From Modestobacter versicolor (GTDB taxonomy: Bacteria; Actinomycetota; Actinomycetes; Mycobacteriales; Geodermatophilaceae): 64,000 nucleotides of DNA. Shown here piece by piece: positions 30,659 through 39,702 of this stretch (its first letter is position 1; every line of letters starts with the position of its first letter). The translations under genes were made by a program, and so were the position numbers. The notes beneath the pieces were generated by a model, which saw nothing but the letters and a program-made list of their open reading frames with translations, did not search any database and had not been told where the DNA came from. The stretch covers positions 1,054,001 to 1,118,000 of the forward strand of contig NZ_JACIBU010000001.1 in the NCBI RefSeq assembly GCF_014195485.1, read 5' to 3'.

Positions 30659-31171
30659 TCAGGTGCCGGTCGCGCCGTCGATGCGCTCGCGCAGCAGGTC
30701 GGCATGGCCGGCGTGCCGGGCGTACTCGCCGATCATGTGGCTGTACACCCACCGCAGCGTCACCTGGCCGCCCATGAACGGGCTGGTCTCGTCCAGGCCG
30801 CGCGCCGCGCAGGCGTCCCGGCTGCGCGCCACCTCGTCCTCCCAGGTCGCCCGGGCGGCCGCGAAGGTGGCGTCGTCAGCGAGGTCGAAGCCGCCGTCGT
30901 GGCCACTCGCGTCGTCGGCGCCGTCGTAGATGGCCGGCACGTCCTCCCCCAGCAGCACCCGGCGGAACCAGTTCCGCTCCACCTCCGCCGCGTGCTGGAC
31001 CAGGCCGAGCAGCGTGAGGGTCGAGGGCGGTGCCGCGGGGGTGCGCAGCTGGTCGTCGGTGAGCCCGTCGCACTTCCCGAGCAGGGTGGCCCGGTAGAAG
31101 TCCAGCCAGCCGGCGAGGGTGGCCCGCTCGTCGGCCTGTAGCGGGGGCATCGGGCGGTCGGTCGTCGTCAC
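30659..31171 (-). CDS. DUF664/DinB-fold protein (mycothiol-transferase-like)
   Basis: 170 residues, four-helix DinB-like fold. Recognisable parts: LAGWLDFYRATLLGKCDGLTDDQL, LLGLVQHAAEVERNWFRRVLLGE (His metal ligand) and VTLRWVYSHMIGEYARHAGHADLLRERIDG (two further His), the three-His metal site of the DUF664 family. Actinobacterial members are thought to act as mycothiol-dependent transferases; substrate unknown. GTG start at 31171; an ATG lies seven codons in. Confidence 0.87.
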   Translation of the reverse strand: MTTTDRPMPPLQADERATLAGWLDFYRATLLGKCDGLTDDQLRTPAAPPSTLTLLGLVQHAAEVERNWFRRVLLGEDVPAIYDGADDASGHDGGFDLADDATFAAARATWEDEVARSRDACAARGLDETSPFMGGQVTLRWVYSHMIGEYARHAGHADLLRERIDGATGT

Positions 31172-31182
31172 GACCCGATCCT

Positions 31183-31208
31183 GGCAGGGGGCGACTCGGC
31201 CCCCTGCC
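31183..31208 (-). terminator. Terminator hairpin downstream of rluB
   Basis: GGCAGGGGGC (31183-31192), loop GACTCG, GCCCCCTGCC (31199-31208): perfect 10-bp stem seven bases after the rluB stop codon. Confidence 0.7.
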
Positions 31209-31214
31209 GCGCCG

Positions 31215-32057
31215 TCAGAGCCCGACGAGCTCGTGCAGGGCGCCGACCTCGGTACGGGTCAGCTTGCGGATCGTGCCGGTGCGCATCCGGGCCAGGTCGA
31301 TCGGGCCGACAGCGGTGCGGGTGAGCCGGTTGACCGGCAGCCCGACCTCGGCCAGCAGCCGGCGGACGATGTGCTTGCGGCCCTCGTGCAGCACGACCTC
31401 GACCACGGACTGGCCGGCGTGGGTGTCGACCACCTGGAACGAGTCGACCTTGACCGGGCCGTCCTCCAGCTCGACGCCGGCGCGCACCCGGCGGACGAGG
31501 TCTCGCCCGATCGAACCGCTGACCTGCGCCAGGTAGGTCTTCTTCACCTCGTAGGACGGGTGGGCCAACCGGTGGGCCAGCTCCCCGTCGGTGGTGAGCA
31601 GCAGCAGGCCCTCGGTGTCCTGGTCGAGCCGGCCCACGTGCACCAGGCCGGTGGCGAGGTCGCCCATCATGTCGCCGACGGTGGGGCGGTTCCGGTCGTC
31701 GCTCATCGCGGTGATGACCCCGAAGGGCTTGTTCATCGCGTAGGTGACCTTGTCGTTCTTGATGTCGATGCGCCGGCCGTCGACGGCGATCACCGCGGTC
31801 GCCGGGTCGATCCGCATGCCCTGCACGCGGACGACCTTGCCGTTCACGCTGATCCGGCCCTGGTCGATCATGTCCTCGCTCACCCGGCGGGAGCCGACGC
31901 CGGCGCGGGCCAGCACCTTCTGCAGTCGCTCGCCGGGGCGGTCGTCGTCGGGCTCGGTCTCCTCGACGTCACGGGGGTGGAACGGAGCCAGCTCCATGTC
32001 CTCGGACCAGCCCTCGCCGCCCTCGGTGGTGGACTCGTCGTCCGGGGTGGTGTTCAT
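31215..32057 (-). CDS. rluB: 23S rRNA pseudouridine synthase, RluB family
   Basis: Modifies 23S rRNA uridine. 280 residues from ATG 32057 (an ATG three codons upstream at 32066 is also possible). Acidic N-terminal tail, S4 domain RLQKVLARAGVGSRRVSEDMIDQGRISVNGKVV, then the synthase domain with YAMNKPFGVIT, the catalytic Asp in HVGRLDQDTEGLLLLTTDG, KKTYLAQVSG and VVLHEGRKHIVRRLLAEVG. Clustered with scpAB as in most actinobacteria (Rv1711). Confidence 0.95.
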   Translation of the reverse strand: MNTTPDDESTTEGGEGWSEDMELAPFHPRDVEETEPDDDRPGERLQKVLARAGVGSRRVSEDMIDQGRISVNGKVVRVQGMRIDPATAVIAVDGRRIDIKNDKVTYAMNKPFGVITAMSDDRNRPTVGDMMGDLATGLVHVGRLDQDTEGLLLLTTDGELAHRLAHPSYEVKKTYLAQVSGSIGRDLVRRVRAGVELEDGPVKVDSFQVVDTHAGQSVVEVVLHEGRKHIVRRLLAEVGLPVNRLTRTAVGPIDLARMRTGTIRKLTRTEVGALHELVGL

Positions 32058-32192
32058 CCCTGCCATTCTCCCATCTCTGCCGTGCCGCGATCACCACCCG
32101 ACCAAGCGGTACGTCGAGGGGCGTCCGACATCTGTGGACAGGCGTCTGACCTGCGGACACGGGTGGTCGCGGCGCTCCTGTTCGACTGGACT

Positions 32193-32208
32193 TCGTACAC
32201 GTGTTCGA
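32193..32208 (+). promoter_or_regulatory. Probable LexA SOS box upstream of the HNH gene
   Basis: TCGTAC-ACGT-GTTCGA differs at one position from the actinobacterial SOS consensus TCGAAC-N4-GTTCGA. It lies 18 bases before the GTG start of the DUF222/HNH gene. Several mycobacterial 13E12-family genes carry SOS boxes in the same position. Confidence 0.7.
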
Positions 32209-32225
32209 GTCGGTCGGGAGGTGTC

Positions 32226-33449
32226 GTGAGCGAGCTGCGGTCGGTCCTGGATGCGCTCGCGGGCGACGACCTACACGGCCTCGCGGACGGTCAGGTGCTG
32301 GAGCGGGTCGCCCTGCTCGTGGCGGTGGGCAACCGGGTTGCCGCTGAGCTGACCCGCACGGTGCGGCACGCGGAGACGACTCAGGCCGCCGAGCACGACG
32401 GACTCAAGAGCATGCGGTCGTGGCTGATCGGGCACGTCCGGCTGGCGCCGGCGGAGGCGTCCCAGGTGGTGCGGTCGGGGCGGGCGCTGGAGCACTTCCC
32501 GGCGCTGGCCGCGGGGTTCGCCGAGGGTGTGGTGACCGCCGAGCAGGTGGACGTCGTCGCGCGCACGGTCGGCCCGGGCGAGGTCGCGCGCGCCGAAGAG
32601 CAGGGCATCGACCTGGCGCCGTTCGACCAGGCGTGGACGGCGGTGGCCGAGGGTGCGCCGCACGCGATGCTGGTCACCGCCGTGCAGGCCTTCGACGCCG
32701 CCCTGGACCCCGATGGTCCTGAGCCCGACCCGACCGAGGGTCGTCGGCTGTCGATCGCCCGGCACGCCGACGGCTCGGTCACCGGCCGGTTCGACCTCGA
32801 TGCCGTCGGTGGGGAAAAGGTGCAGGCCGCGATCGAGTCGATCGTGCAGGCCTCCCGCCCGAAGAGCGACGACCGCACCCGCGGCCAGCAGAACGCCGAC
32901 GCCCTCGTCCAGCTGTGCGACAACCAGCTCGCCGCCGGGAGCCTGCCCACGCTGCGGACGGTGAAGCCGCACGTCGTGGTCACCATCGACGCCGACGACC
33001 TCGCCGACACCTCCACTACCGGCCCCGGTGCTGCGGCGACCGGGTTCGGTGCCCGGATCTCTGCCGCTCGGGCCCGCTGGCTGGCCTGCGACGGCACCGT
33101 GTCCCGGATCGTGATGGGCCCCGACGGCCTGCCGCTGGACGTCGGGCGCACCCACCGGGTGGTGCCCGCCCACATCCGCCGGGCGGTCGAGCAGCGCGAC
33201 GGGCACTGCGTGTTCACCGGCTGCTCGGCACCCACGCACTGGTGCGACGTGCACCACCTCGCGCACTGGCTGCACGGCGGAGACACGTCGTTGCACAACT
33301 CAGCACTGCTCTGCGAACGCCACCACGGCAAGGTCCACCACGGCTTCCGGGTCGAACGGGATCCCGGCGGGCGGTGGCGCACCTGGCGACCCGACGGCAC
33401 CGAGATCCTGCTCGGCACACCGCTGATCAGCGCACCGCTGCGCGTCTGA
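32226..33449 (+). CDS. DUF222/HNH endonuclease, 13E12 repeat family
   Basis: 407 residues. Start GTG 32226-32228 with GGGAGG 5 bases upstream. N-terminal DUF222 helical domain (LRSVLDALAGDDLHGLADGQVLERVALLVA, VRSGRALEHFPALAAGFAEGVVTAEQVDVVA), a PHVVVTIDADDL strand, then the HNH nuclease at about residues 320-385: IRRAVEQRDGHCVFTGCSAP, THWCDVHHLAHWLHGGDTSLHNSALLCERHHGKVHH with two Cys pairs and the HNH residues. Accessory gene inserted between rluB and scpB in opposite orientation. Function of the family is unresolved; an SOS-type operator suggests a DNA damage role. Confidence 0.92.
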   Translation: MSELRSVLDALAGDDLHGLADGQVLERVALLVAVGNRVAAELTRTVRHAETTQAAEHDGLKSMRSWLIGHVRLAPAEASQVVRSGRALEHFPALAAGFAEGVVTAEQVDVVARTVGPGEVARAEEQGIDLAPFDQAWTAVAEGAPHAMLVTAVQAFDAALDPDGPEPDPTEGRRLSIARHADGSVTGRFDLDAVGGEKVQAAIESIVQASRPKSDDRTRGQQNADALVQLCDNQLAAGSLPTLRTVKPHVVVTIDADDLADTSTTGPGAAATGFGARISAARARWLACDGTVSRIVMGPDGLPLDVGRTHRVVPAHIRRAVEQRDGHCVFTGCSAPTHWCDVHHLAHWLHGGDTSLHNSALLCERHHGKVHHGFRVERDPGGRWRTWRPDGTEILLGTPLISAPLRV

Positions 33450-33453
33450 TCGG

Positions 33454-34359
33454 TCAGGAGTCGGGGTGCTCGTCCAGCATCGAGCCGGTGTCCGGCAGCA
33501 GCGGGGCGAGCTCGGGCAGCTCGTCCAGGCTGGTCAGCCCGAGCCGCTCCAGGAACAGCGGCGTCGTCACGTAGAGCCCACCGCCGGTGTCGGGGTCCGA
33601 GCCGGCCTCCCGGATCAGCCCTCGCGAGGTGAGCGTCCGCACGACGGCGTCCACCCCCACCCCGCGGATCGCCGACACCCGCGCCCGGGTCACCGGCTGC
33701 CGGTAGGCGATCACCGCAAGGGTCTCCAGCGCCGCCTGGGTCAGCCGGTTGCGCTGCCCCTCCAGCAGGTGCCGCTCGACGACCGGCGCGTGCTCCTCCC
33801 GGGTGTAGAGCCGCCATCCCTCCCCCACCCGGCGCAGCACGATGCCGGCCCGGCGGGCGTCGTAGCCGGCGGCGAGCGCCGCCAGCTCGTCGCGCACCCG
33901 GCGCACCGGGCAGCGCAGCGCGGCCGCCAGCGTCGCCTCGTCCACCGGGGCGTCGACCACGAACAGCAGCGCCTCCAGCCCGCCGCGCAGCGCCTGCGGG
34001 TCCAGGTCGAGGTCCAGCTCCTCCTGCTCGGGCTCCCCGGCCACCGGCGCCGCGGCCTCCTCCACCGGCGCCTCGCGCTCGGGCACGACCTCCAGCTCGA
34101 CCGGGGGCGCCGCCGGGGCGCGGCCGAACGCCAGCACCGGCCCCTCCTCGACCGTGGTCGCCTCCTCGGCGGCGGCCGGGTCCGCGGGGCCCAGCAGGTC
34201 CGCCGGCCCGCCGAGGTCGGCGGCCAGCTGCCGGGCGACGACGTCCCACCCCTCCACCGGGACGACGTCGCCGTCCTCGAGCCCGGCGGCGACCTCCGCG
34301 GCGACGGCGTCCCAGGAGAAGGGGCGCGGCTCCGGCGGGGTGTCGTCCGGGTCGCTCAC
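33454..34359 (-). CDS. scpB: Segregation and condensation protein B
   Basis: Kleisin-associated subunit of the SMC-ScpAB condensin. 301 residues; GTG 34357-34359 overlaps the scpA stop as GTGA. The first ~125 residues are a long acidic, low-complexity extension not found in standard ScpB (usual length about 190). The conserved winged-helix core begins at LRGGLEALLFVVDAPVDEATLAAAL and contains YTREEHAPVVERHL, LTQAALETLAVIAYRQPVTRARVSAIRGVGVDAVVRTLTSRGLI and YVTTPLFLERLGLTSLDELPEL. Confidence 0.95.
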   Translation of the reverse strand: MSDPDDTPPEPRPFSWDAVAAEVAAGLEDGDVVPVEGWDVVARQLAADLGGPADLLGPADPAAAEEATTVEEGPVLAFGRAPAAPPVELEVVPEREAPVEEAAAPVAGEPEQEELDLDLDPQALRGGLEALLFVVDAPVDEATLAAALRCPVRRVRDELAALAAGYDARRAGIVLRRVGEGWRLYTREEHAPVVERHLLEGQRNRLTQAALETLAVIAYRQPVTRARVSAIRGVGVDAVVRTLTSRGLIREAGSDPDTGGGLYVTTPLFLERLGLTSLDELPELAPLLPDTGSMLDEHPDS

Positions 34360-35210
34360 GTGTAGTCCTCCAGGTCGGCGGAGAGGTGGGCGGTGGCGTC
34401 GGCGGTGGGGCCGGCGGTGTCGGCGGCGATCTCGTCCGGCAGCCGGCCGCCGACCAGCTGCGGCCCGGTCCACCGCACGTGCAGCTCCCCCAGCGGCGAC
34501 ACCTGGTCGAAGGTCACCAGCTGCTGCCGGTACAGCTCCAGCAGCGCCAGGAACCGGGCCACCACCTCCAGGGTGTGCGCGCAGTCGCTGCTCAGCGAGC
34601 GGAAGGTCGCCGTCCCCGACGCCGCGATCCGGCTGCGCACCAGCACCAGCTGCTCGGTGACGCTGACCGCCGGCGCGTGCAGGTGCGAGACGCTCACCGT
34701 CGGCGGCGGCTTGGGGGTCAGCGCCTCGTGCGCCAGCGCGGCGAACTGCTCCGGGGTCACTCCGAGCAGCACCTCGGGCAGCAGGTCGGCGAACCGCTGC
34801 TCGAGGGCGACGTCGCGCGGGAACCGGCGGGCCGCCTCGGCCTCGCGCCGGCGGAGGAACTCGGCCGCCCGCTTGTAGGCGCGGTACTGCAGCAGCCGGG
34901 CGAACAGCAGGTCCCGGGCCTCCAGGACGGCGAGGTCGTCCTCGTCCTCGACGTCCGCGGCGGGCAGCAGCCGGGCGGCCTTGAGGTCGAGCAGCGTGGA
35001 GGCCACCACGAGGAACTCGCTGGCCTGGTCGAGGTCCAGCTCGTCACCGAGGGCCCGCAGGTGCGCGATGAACTCGTCGGTGACGGTGGACAGCGCGATC
35101 TCGGTGACGTCGAGCTTGTGCTTGCCGATCAGCTGCAGCAGCAGGTCGAACGGGCCCTCGAAGTTGGTCAGCCGGACGGTGAACCGCCCGTCGACCTCCC
35201 CCGCCGTCAC
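34356..35210 (-). CDS. scpA: Segregation and condensation protein A (kleisin)
   Basis: 284 residues. Bridges the SMC heads. N-terminal FTVRLTNFEGPFDLLLQLIGKHKLDVTEIALSTVTDEFIAHL, mid region ASEFLVVASTLLDLKAARLLP, and the C-terminal winged helix with FLALLELYRQQLVTFDQVSPLGELHVRW are all typical. GTG start near 35210. Same order as Rv1709 relative to parA. Confidence 0.95.
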   Translation of the reverse strand: MTAGEVDGRFTVRLTNFEGPFDLLLQLIGKHKLDVTEIALSTVTDEFIAHLRALGDELDLDQASEFLVVASTLLDLKAARLLPAADVEDEDDLAVLEARDLLFARLLQYRAYKRAAEFLRRREAEAARRFPRDVALEQRFADLLPEVLLGVTPEQFAALAHEALTPKPPPTVSVSHLHAPAVSVTEQLVLVRSRIAASGTATFRSLSSDCAHTLEVVARFLALLELYRQQLVTFDQVSPLGELHVRWTGPQLVGGRLPDEIAADTAGPTADATAHLSADLEDYT

Positions 35211-35246
35211 GGCAGCAGCCTAGATGTGGCCCGGGAGGGCCCCCGG

Positions 35247-35744
35247 CTACTTCCGCAGCCGGCGGACGAGGACCGAGTCCTCGCCGTGCACCTCGAGGTC
35301 GGCCAGCAGGACGGCGATGGCCTCCCGCACGATGCGGCCGCGGTCGGCGGCGACACCGTGCTGCCCGCGCAGGGTGAGCCGCGCGGTCTCCAGGGCCAGC
35401 AGCTCGTCGGCCGAGCAGTAGACGGTGATCTTCTCCTCGTGCCGGGTGCGGTTCTTCTCCGCCTTGGCCCGGGTGGCCGGCTTGGGTGCGGCCGCCGGCA
35501 GCGTCTGCCGGTGCGTAGCCAGCTCGTCGACGACGATGCGCGGGGCACCACCGGCGACGTCCGGAACCAGCTGCAGCGGCGGGTTGGCCGCGTCGGCGTC
35601 CCGCTGGGCGGCGGAGCGCAGCGCCGGCGAGGCCTGCGCGGCGGCGAGGGTCGGCAGCTCGGTGACGGGTGCCGGGTTGGTCGCGGCGATGTCGGTCCGG
35701 CGGAACAGCTCTGCAGCGCCCGGGAGCACAGGACGACGGGTCAC
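35247..35744 (-). CDS. Conserved protein between parA and scpA with a probable ribbon-helix-helix domain
   Basis: 165 residues from GTG 35742-35744 (GAGG seven bases upstream); a GTG ten codons earlier is also possible. The first 95 residues are disordered and Ala/Pro-rich. The C-terminal part, EEKITVYCSADELLALETARLTL then DRGRIVREAIAVLLADLE, has the beta-helix-helix spacing of RHH DNA-binding proteins. Its place between the ParA-type ATPase and condensin genes suggests a chromosome partition role. No named family recognised; RHH fold is inferred by eye. Confidence 0.75.
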   Translation of the reverse strand: MTRRPVLPGAAELFRRTDIAATNPAPVTELPTLAAAQASPALRSAAQRDADAANPPLQLVPDVAGGAPRIVVDELATHRQTLPAAAPKPATRAKAEKNRTRHEEKITVYCSADELLALETARLTLRGQHGVAADRGRIVREAIAVLLADLEVHGEDSVLVRRLRK

Positions 35745-35817
35745 GCGGCCACCTCGCCGGCGCTCGTTGGCCACGTGACCTGGGGTGCTCTGCTCATCGG
35801 TGAGCTCACGAGCTCGC

Positions 35818-36738
35818 TCACAGGGCCAGGACCTCCTTGGCCAGGTCGCGGTACGCCGCAGCGCCCGACGACGTCGGAGCCCACTGGGTGATGGGCTGCC
35901 CGGCGACGGTCGTCTCCGGGAAGCGCACGGTGCGGCTGATGACGGTCTGGAAGACGGTGTCGCCGAAGGCCTCGACGACGCGGCTGAAGACCTCGCGGCA
36001 GTGCACGGTGCGGGTGTCGTACATGGTGGCCAGGATCCCGGAGATCTCCAGGGACGGGTTGAGCCGCTCCTTGACCTTGTCGATCGTGTCCACCAGCAGG
36101 GCGACGCCGCGGAGCGAGAAGAACTCGCACTCCAGCGGGATGATGACGCCCTGCGCGGCGGTGAGCGCGTTGACCGTCAGCAGCCCGAGCGAGGGCTGGC
36201 AGTCGATGAGCACGTAGTCGTAGTCGTCGCGGACCGGCGCGAGCACCCGCATCAGGGTCTGCTCGCGGGCGACCTCGCTGACCAGCTGCACCTCGGCGGC
36301 GGACAGGTCGATGTTGCTGGGCACCAGGTCCAGCCCCGGGATGTTGGTGGCCACCCGGACGTCGGCGAGCGTCGTCCGCGGCTCCATCAGCGCGTTGTAG
36401 ATCGTGCGGTCCAGCTGCTGCGACGGGATGCCCAGCCCCACCGACAGCGCACCCTGCGGGTCCAGGTCGACCAGAAGGACCCGGCGGCCCTGCTCGACGA
36501 GCGCGGCGCCCAGGTTGATGGTGGACGTCGTCTTGCCGACGCCGCCCTTCTGGTTGCACATCGCGATGATCTGGGCCGGCCCGTGCTGGGTGATCGGCTT
36601 GGGGTCGGGCAGCTTCCGCTGCCGAGCCCGGGCGGGGTCGACGCGGCTCGTCGGGATGCCCATCTCGGCGTCGCCCGCCGGGGCCCCTCCGCGCGGGAGC
36701 GCGACGGCGGAGGCCGCCGCCTCGGCTCGTGTCGACAT
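35818..36738 (-). CDS. ParA/Soj-family ATPase (Rv1708-like)
   Basis: 306 residues; start ATG 36736-36738, with GGAAGAGG upstream. Deviant Walker A CNQKGGVGKTTSTINLGAAL, Walker A' VLLVDLDPQGALSVGLG, Walker B YDYVLIDCQPSLGLLTVNAL, and C-terminal RTVRFPETTVAGQPITQWAPTSSGAAAYRDLAKEVL. This is the second chromosomal ParA of actinobacteria, next to scpA, not the oriC-proximal parAB pair; no parB is adjacent. The 75-residue N-terminal tail is polar. Confidence 0.93.
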   Translation of the reverse strand: MSTRAEAAASAVALPRGGAPAGDAEMGIPTSRVDPARARQRKLPDPKPITQHGPAQIIAMCNQKGGVGKTTSTINLGAALVEQGRRVLLVDLDPQGALSVGLGIPSQQLDRTIYNALMEPRTTLADVRVATNIPGLDLVPSNIDLSAAEVQLVSEVAREQTLMRVLAPVRDDYDYVLIDCQPSLGLLTVNALTAAQGVIIPLECEFFSLRGVALLVDTIDKVKERLNPSLEISGILATMYDTRTVHCREVFSRVVEAFGDTVFQTVISRTVRFPETTVAGQPITQWAPTSSGAAAYRDLAKEVLAL

Positions 36739-36900
36739 CGTCTGTGCCTCTTCCCTGGGGTGCTCAGCGGACCGGGACCGGGTGCGGTTCCGGTGGGTGG
36801 ACGTGTGCGACCGGCGGGGGGAAGCCGCCGACCCGTTCTCCCGCATCCCTCATCGGCAGGGTCTGCGCCGACCGTGACCACCGCACGGCACCATGTCCGC

Positions 36901-37635
36901 ATGCGGCTGCTGAGCGTCCCCTTCCACCTCGACGAGCGCCTGGCCGGGTTCGACCTCGGCGTGCCGGCCGACGCCGAGATCACCGCCGAGCTGCCGGCGG
37001 GCGACCCGTGGACCCGGATGGCAGCGCTCTACGAGCAGGTGGCGGCCGAGGTCGGCGACGGCGCGGTGGTCGTCGCCTCCGGTGACTGCACGACCAGCCT
37101 CGGCGTGCTCGCCGCCCTGCAGCGGTCCGGCCGGGACGTCGGGGTGGTCTGGTTCGACGCGCACGCCGACTTCCACACCGCCGCGAGCACGACCTCGGGC
37201 TACCTCGGCGGCTTCCCGCTGGCGCTGGCCGTCGGCCGCGGCGACCTCGCCCTCCCCACCGCGCTCGGGCTGCGCCCGGTCGCCGAGGACCGGGTCGTGC
37301 TGGTCGACGCCCGGGACACCGACCCCGGCGAGCACGCGCTGCTCGCCGACTCGGCCGTCACCCGCACGTCCGTCGCCGACCTGCCCGGCGTGGTGCCCGG
37401 CGGCGATCTCTACGTGCACCTGGACGTCGACGTCGTCAGCCCCGCCGAGCTGCCCGACCTGCTCTACCCGGCCGCGGGCGGGGTGGCGGTCGCCGACGTG
37501 CTGGCCGCGGTGCGCGCGCTGGTGGCGACCGGCCGGGTGGCGGCGATCGGCCTGGCGGCGACCTGGCACCACCGCAGCCCCGCCCGGCGCGAGCACGCCG
37601 ACCTGGTCCGCGGTCTCCTGGCGGCCGCGGGGTGA
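36901..37635 (+). CDS. Arginase/agmatinase-fold protein with altered metal ligands
   Basis: 244 residues, starting at ATG 36901. Ureohydrolase fold: VVVASGDCTTSLGVLAAL (in arginases GGDHS), GVVWFDAHADFHTAASTTSGYLGG with the intact DAHAD metal motif, and LYVHLDVDVVSPAELP (normally DxDxxDP). The first His ligand is replaced by Cys and the last Asp of the third motif by Ser. Shorter than arginases (about 300). Activity may differ or be lost. Convergent with xerD, divergent from parA. Confidence 0.82.
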   Translation: MRLLSVPFHLDERLAGFDLGVPADAEITAELPAGDPWTRMAALYEQVAAEVGDGAVVVASGDCTTSLGVLAALQRSGRDVGVVWFDAHADFHTAASTTSGYLGGFPLALAVGRGDLALPTALGLRPVAEDRVVLVDARDTDPGEHALLADSAVTRTSVADLPGVVPGGDLYVHLDVDVVSPAELPDLLYPAAGGVAVADVLAAVRALVATGRVAAIGLAATWHHRSPARREHADLVRGLLAAAG

Positions 37636-37636
37636 G

Positions 37637-38590
37637 TCAGCGCAGCGCGCGCGGGTGGCTGGTGGCGTAGACCTCGCGCAGCCGCTCGACGGTGACCAGC
37701 GTGTAGACCTGCGTCGTCGTCACCGACGCGTGGCCCAGCAGCTCTTGCACCACGCGGACGTCGGCGCCGCCATCGAGCAGGTGGGTGGCGAAGGAGTGCC
37801 GCAGGGTGTGCGGGGACAGCTCGGCGTCGATGCCGGCGCGCTCGGCGGCGTCCCGCAGGATCGACCAGGCGCTCTGCCGGGACAGCGGCCCGCCGCGGGC
37901 GTTGAGGAACAGCGCCCCGCCGCGCACCCCGGACCGCCCCTTCTCCGCCAGCGCGGGGCGGGCCCGCACCAAGTACTCCTCCACCGCCCGGACGGCGTAG
38001 CTGCCCACCGGGACGACGCGCTCCTTGCCGCCCTTGCCGGCCAGCCGCACGGCGGCCGAGCCGAGGTCCAGGTCGTCGACGGCCAGCCCGACCGCCTCGG
38101 AGATGCGCGCGCCGGTGCCGTACAGCAGCTCCAGCAGCGCCCGGTCGCGCAGCCCGCGCGGCCCCTCGAGCGAGCCGGCGGCGGTGATGAGCGCCTCGAC
38201 CTGCTCGACCGGGATCGCCTTGGGCAGCCGCCGGGTGGGCGCCGGCGGCTTCACCTCGGCCGCGACGTCGTCGCCCACCAGCCCGTCGAGCAGCGCGAAG
38301 CGGTGCAGCCCCCGCACGGCGACCACCGCGCGCGCGGCCGAGGTCGCCGACAGCGGCGGGTGGTCGTCGTCCCCGGAGCGCAGCGCGACCAGGAACGCCG
38401 CGACGTCGGACTCCCCCACCTCGCCCATGCCCTCGACACCGGCCCCGGCGAGGAACTCGGCGTACCGGCGCAGGTCGCGGCGGTAGGAGGCGATGGTGTT
38501 GGCGGCCAGGCCGCGCTCGACGGTCAGGTGGTCCAGGTAGCCCGAAACCACCCGCTCGACGGCGGGTCCGGCACTCGTGACAGCCGTCAG
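37637..38590 (-). CDS. xerD: Tyrosine recombinase XerD
   Basis: Resolves chromosome dimers at dif. 317 residues. SAM-like N-domain ([30 protein letters not shown]) and catalytic domain with Arg in [17 protein letters not shown], Lys in [42 protein letters not shown] (HxxR, second His) and Tyr in [18 protein letters not shown]. No ATG/GTG start is close to the conserved N-terminus except GTG 38551 thirteen codons in; the CTG at 38588-38590 overlaps the ald stop as CTGA and has GGAGGT six bases upstream, so it is proposed as start. Confidence 0.93.
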   Translation of the reverse strand: MTAVTSAGPAVERVVSGYLDHLTVERGLAANTIASYRRDLRRYAEFLAGAGVEGMGEVGESDVAAFLVALRSGDDDHPPLSATSAARAVVAVRGLHRFALLDGLVGDDVAAEVKPPAPTRRLPKAIPVEQVEALITAAGSLEGPRGLRDRALLELLYGTGARISEAVGLAVDDLDLGSAAVRLAGKGGKERVVPVGSYAVRAVEEYLVRARPALAEKGRSGVRGGALFLNARGGPLSRQSAWSILRDAAERAGIDAELSPHTLRHSFATHLLDGGADVRVVQELLGHASVTTTQVYTLVTVERLREVYATSHPRALR

Positions 38591-39702
38591 GACAGCACCT
38601 CCTGCCACGGGACGCTGGGCAGCGCGTGCGCGTCGGCGACACCGGCGTGCACCAGCTGCCCGCCCGCGACGTTGACCCCGCGGGCCAGCGCCGGGTCGGC
38701 GGCCAGCGCACCGGCCGTGCCGTTGGTGGCCAGCGCGAGCACGTAGGGCAGCGTCACGTTGGTCAGCGCGTAGGTCGAGGTGTGCGGCACCGCGCCGGGC
38801 ATGTTGGCCACACAGTAGAAGACCGACTCGTGGACGCCGAAGGTCGGGTCGTCGTGCGTCGTCGGCCGGGTGTCCTCGAAGCAGCCGCCCTGGTCGACCG
38901 CGATGTCCACCAGCACCGAGCCCGGCTTCATCCGGCTCACCAGCTCGTTGCTGACCAGCGTCGGGGCCTTGGCGCCGGGCACCAGCACGGCGCCGATCAC
39001 CAGGTCGGCGTCGAGCACCGCCCGCTCCACCTCCAGGGCGTTGGAGGCGACGGTCTGCAGGTGCCCGCGGTAGAGCCGGTCGGCCGCGCGCAGCTTCTCC
39101 AGGTCGCGGTCGAGCACGGTCACCTGGGCCTGCATCCCGAGCGCGATCGTCGCGGCGTTCATCCCGGAGACCCCGGCGCCCAGGACGACGACCTTGGCCG
39201 CGTGCACGCCGGAGACACCGCCGAGCAGCACGCCGCGGCCCCCCGACGCCCGCTCCAGCGTGTGCGCGCCGACCTGCGGGGCCATCCGGCCGGCGACCTC
39301 GGACATCGGGGCCAGCAGCGGCAGCGCGCCGCCGTCGGTCTGCACCGTCTCGTAGGCGACCGCGGTGGTGCCCGAGGCCAGCAGCGCGTCGGTGCACTCG
39401 CGGGAGGCGGCCAGGTGCAGGTAGGTGAAGAGCGTCTGCCCGGCGCGCATCCGGCCGTACTCCTCGGCCACCGGCTCCTTGACCTTGAGCAGCAGGTCCG
39501 CCGCGCCCCAGACGTCGTCCGCGGTGGGGACGATCCGGGCGCCGGCCGCGGTGAAGTCGGCGTCCGGGATCGAGGAGCCGACCCCGGCGTCGTGCTCGAC
39601 CAGCACCTCGTGCCCGGCGGCGACCAGCTCGGTCACCCCGGAGGGGGTGAGGGCGACCCGGTACTCGCGGTTCTTGACCTCTCGGGCGACACCGACCCGC
39701 AT
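38587..39702 (-). CDS. ald: Alanine dehydrogenase
   Basis: 371 residues. Reversibly deaminates L-alanine to pyruvate with [24 protein letters not shown]-terminus with Arg/Lys substrate residues, [30 protein letters not shown] (catalytic His), the Rossmann motif [30 protein letters not shown], and [22 protein letters not shown]. Usual family length. Probably translationally coupled to xerD downstream. Confidence 0.96.
   Translation of the reverse strand: MRVGVAREVKNREYRVALTPSGVTELVAAGHEVLVEHDAGVGSSIPDADFTAAGARIVPTADDVWGAADLLLKVKEPVAEEYGRMRAGQTLFTYLHLAASRECTDALLASGTTAVAYETVQTDGGALPLLAPMSEVAGRMAPQVGAHTLERASGGRGVLLGGVSGVHAAKVVVLGAGVSGMNAATIALGMQAQVTVLDRDLEKLRAADRLYRGHLQTVASNALEVERAVLDADLVIGAVLVPGAKAPTLVSNELVSRMKPGSVLVDIAVDQGGCFEDTRPTTHDDPTFGVHESVFYCVANMPGAVPHTSTYALTNVTLPYVLALATNGTAGALAADPALARGVNVAGGQLVHAGVADAHALPSVPWQEVLS

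Noticed and set aside
32226-33449. HNH gene as part of a mobile intron or transposon
   Set aside because: No reverse transcriptase, transposase, inverted repeats or target duplication visible; the DUF222 domain fits the 13E12 family.
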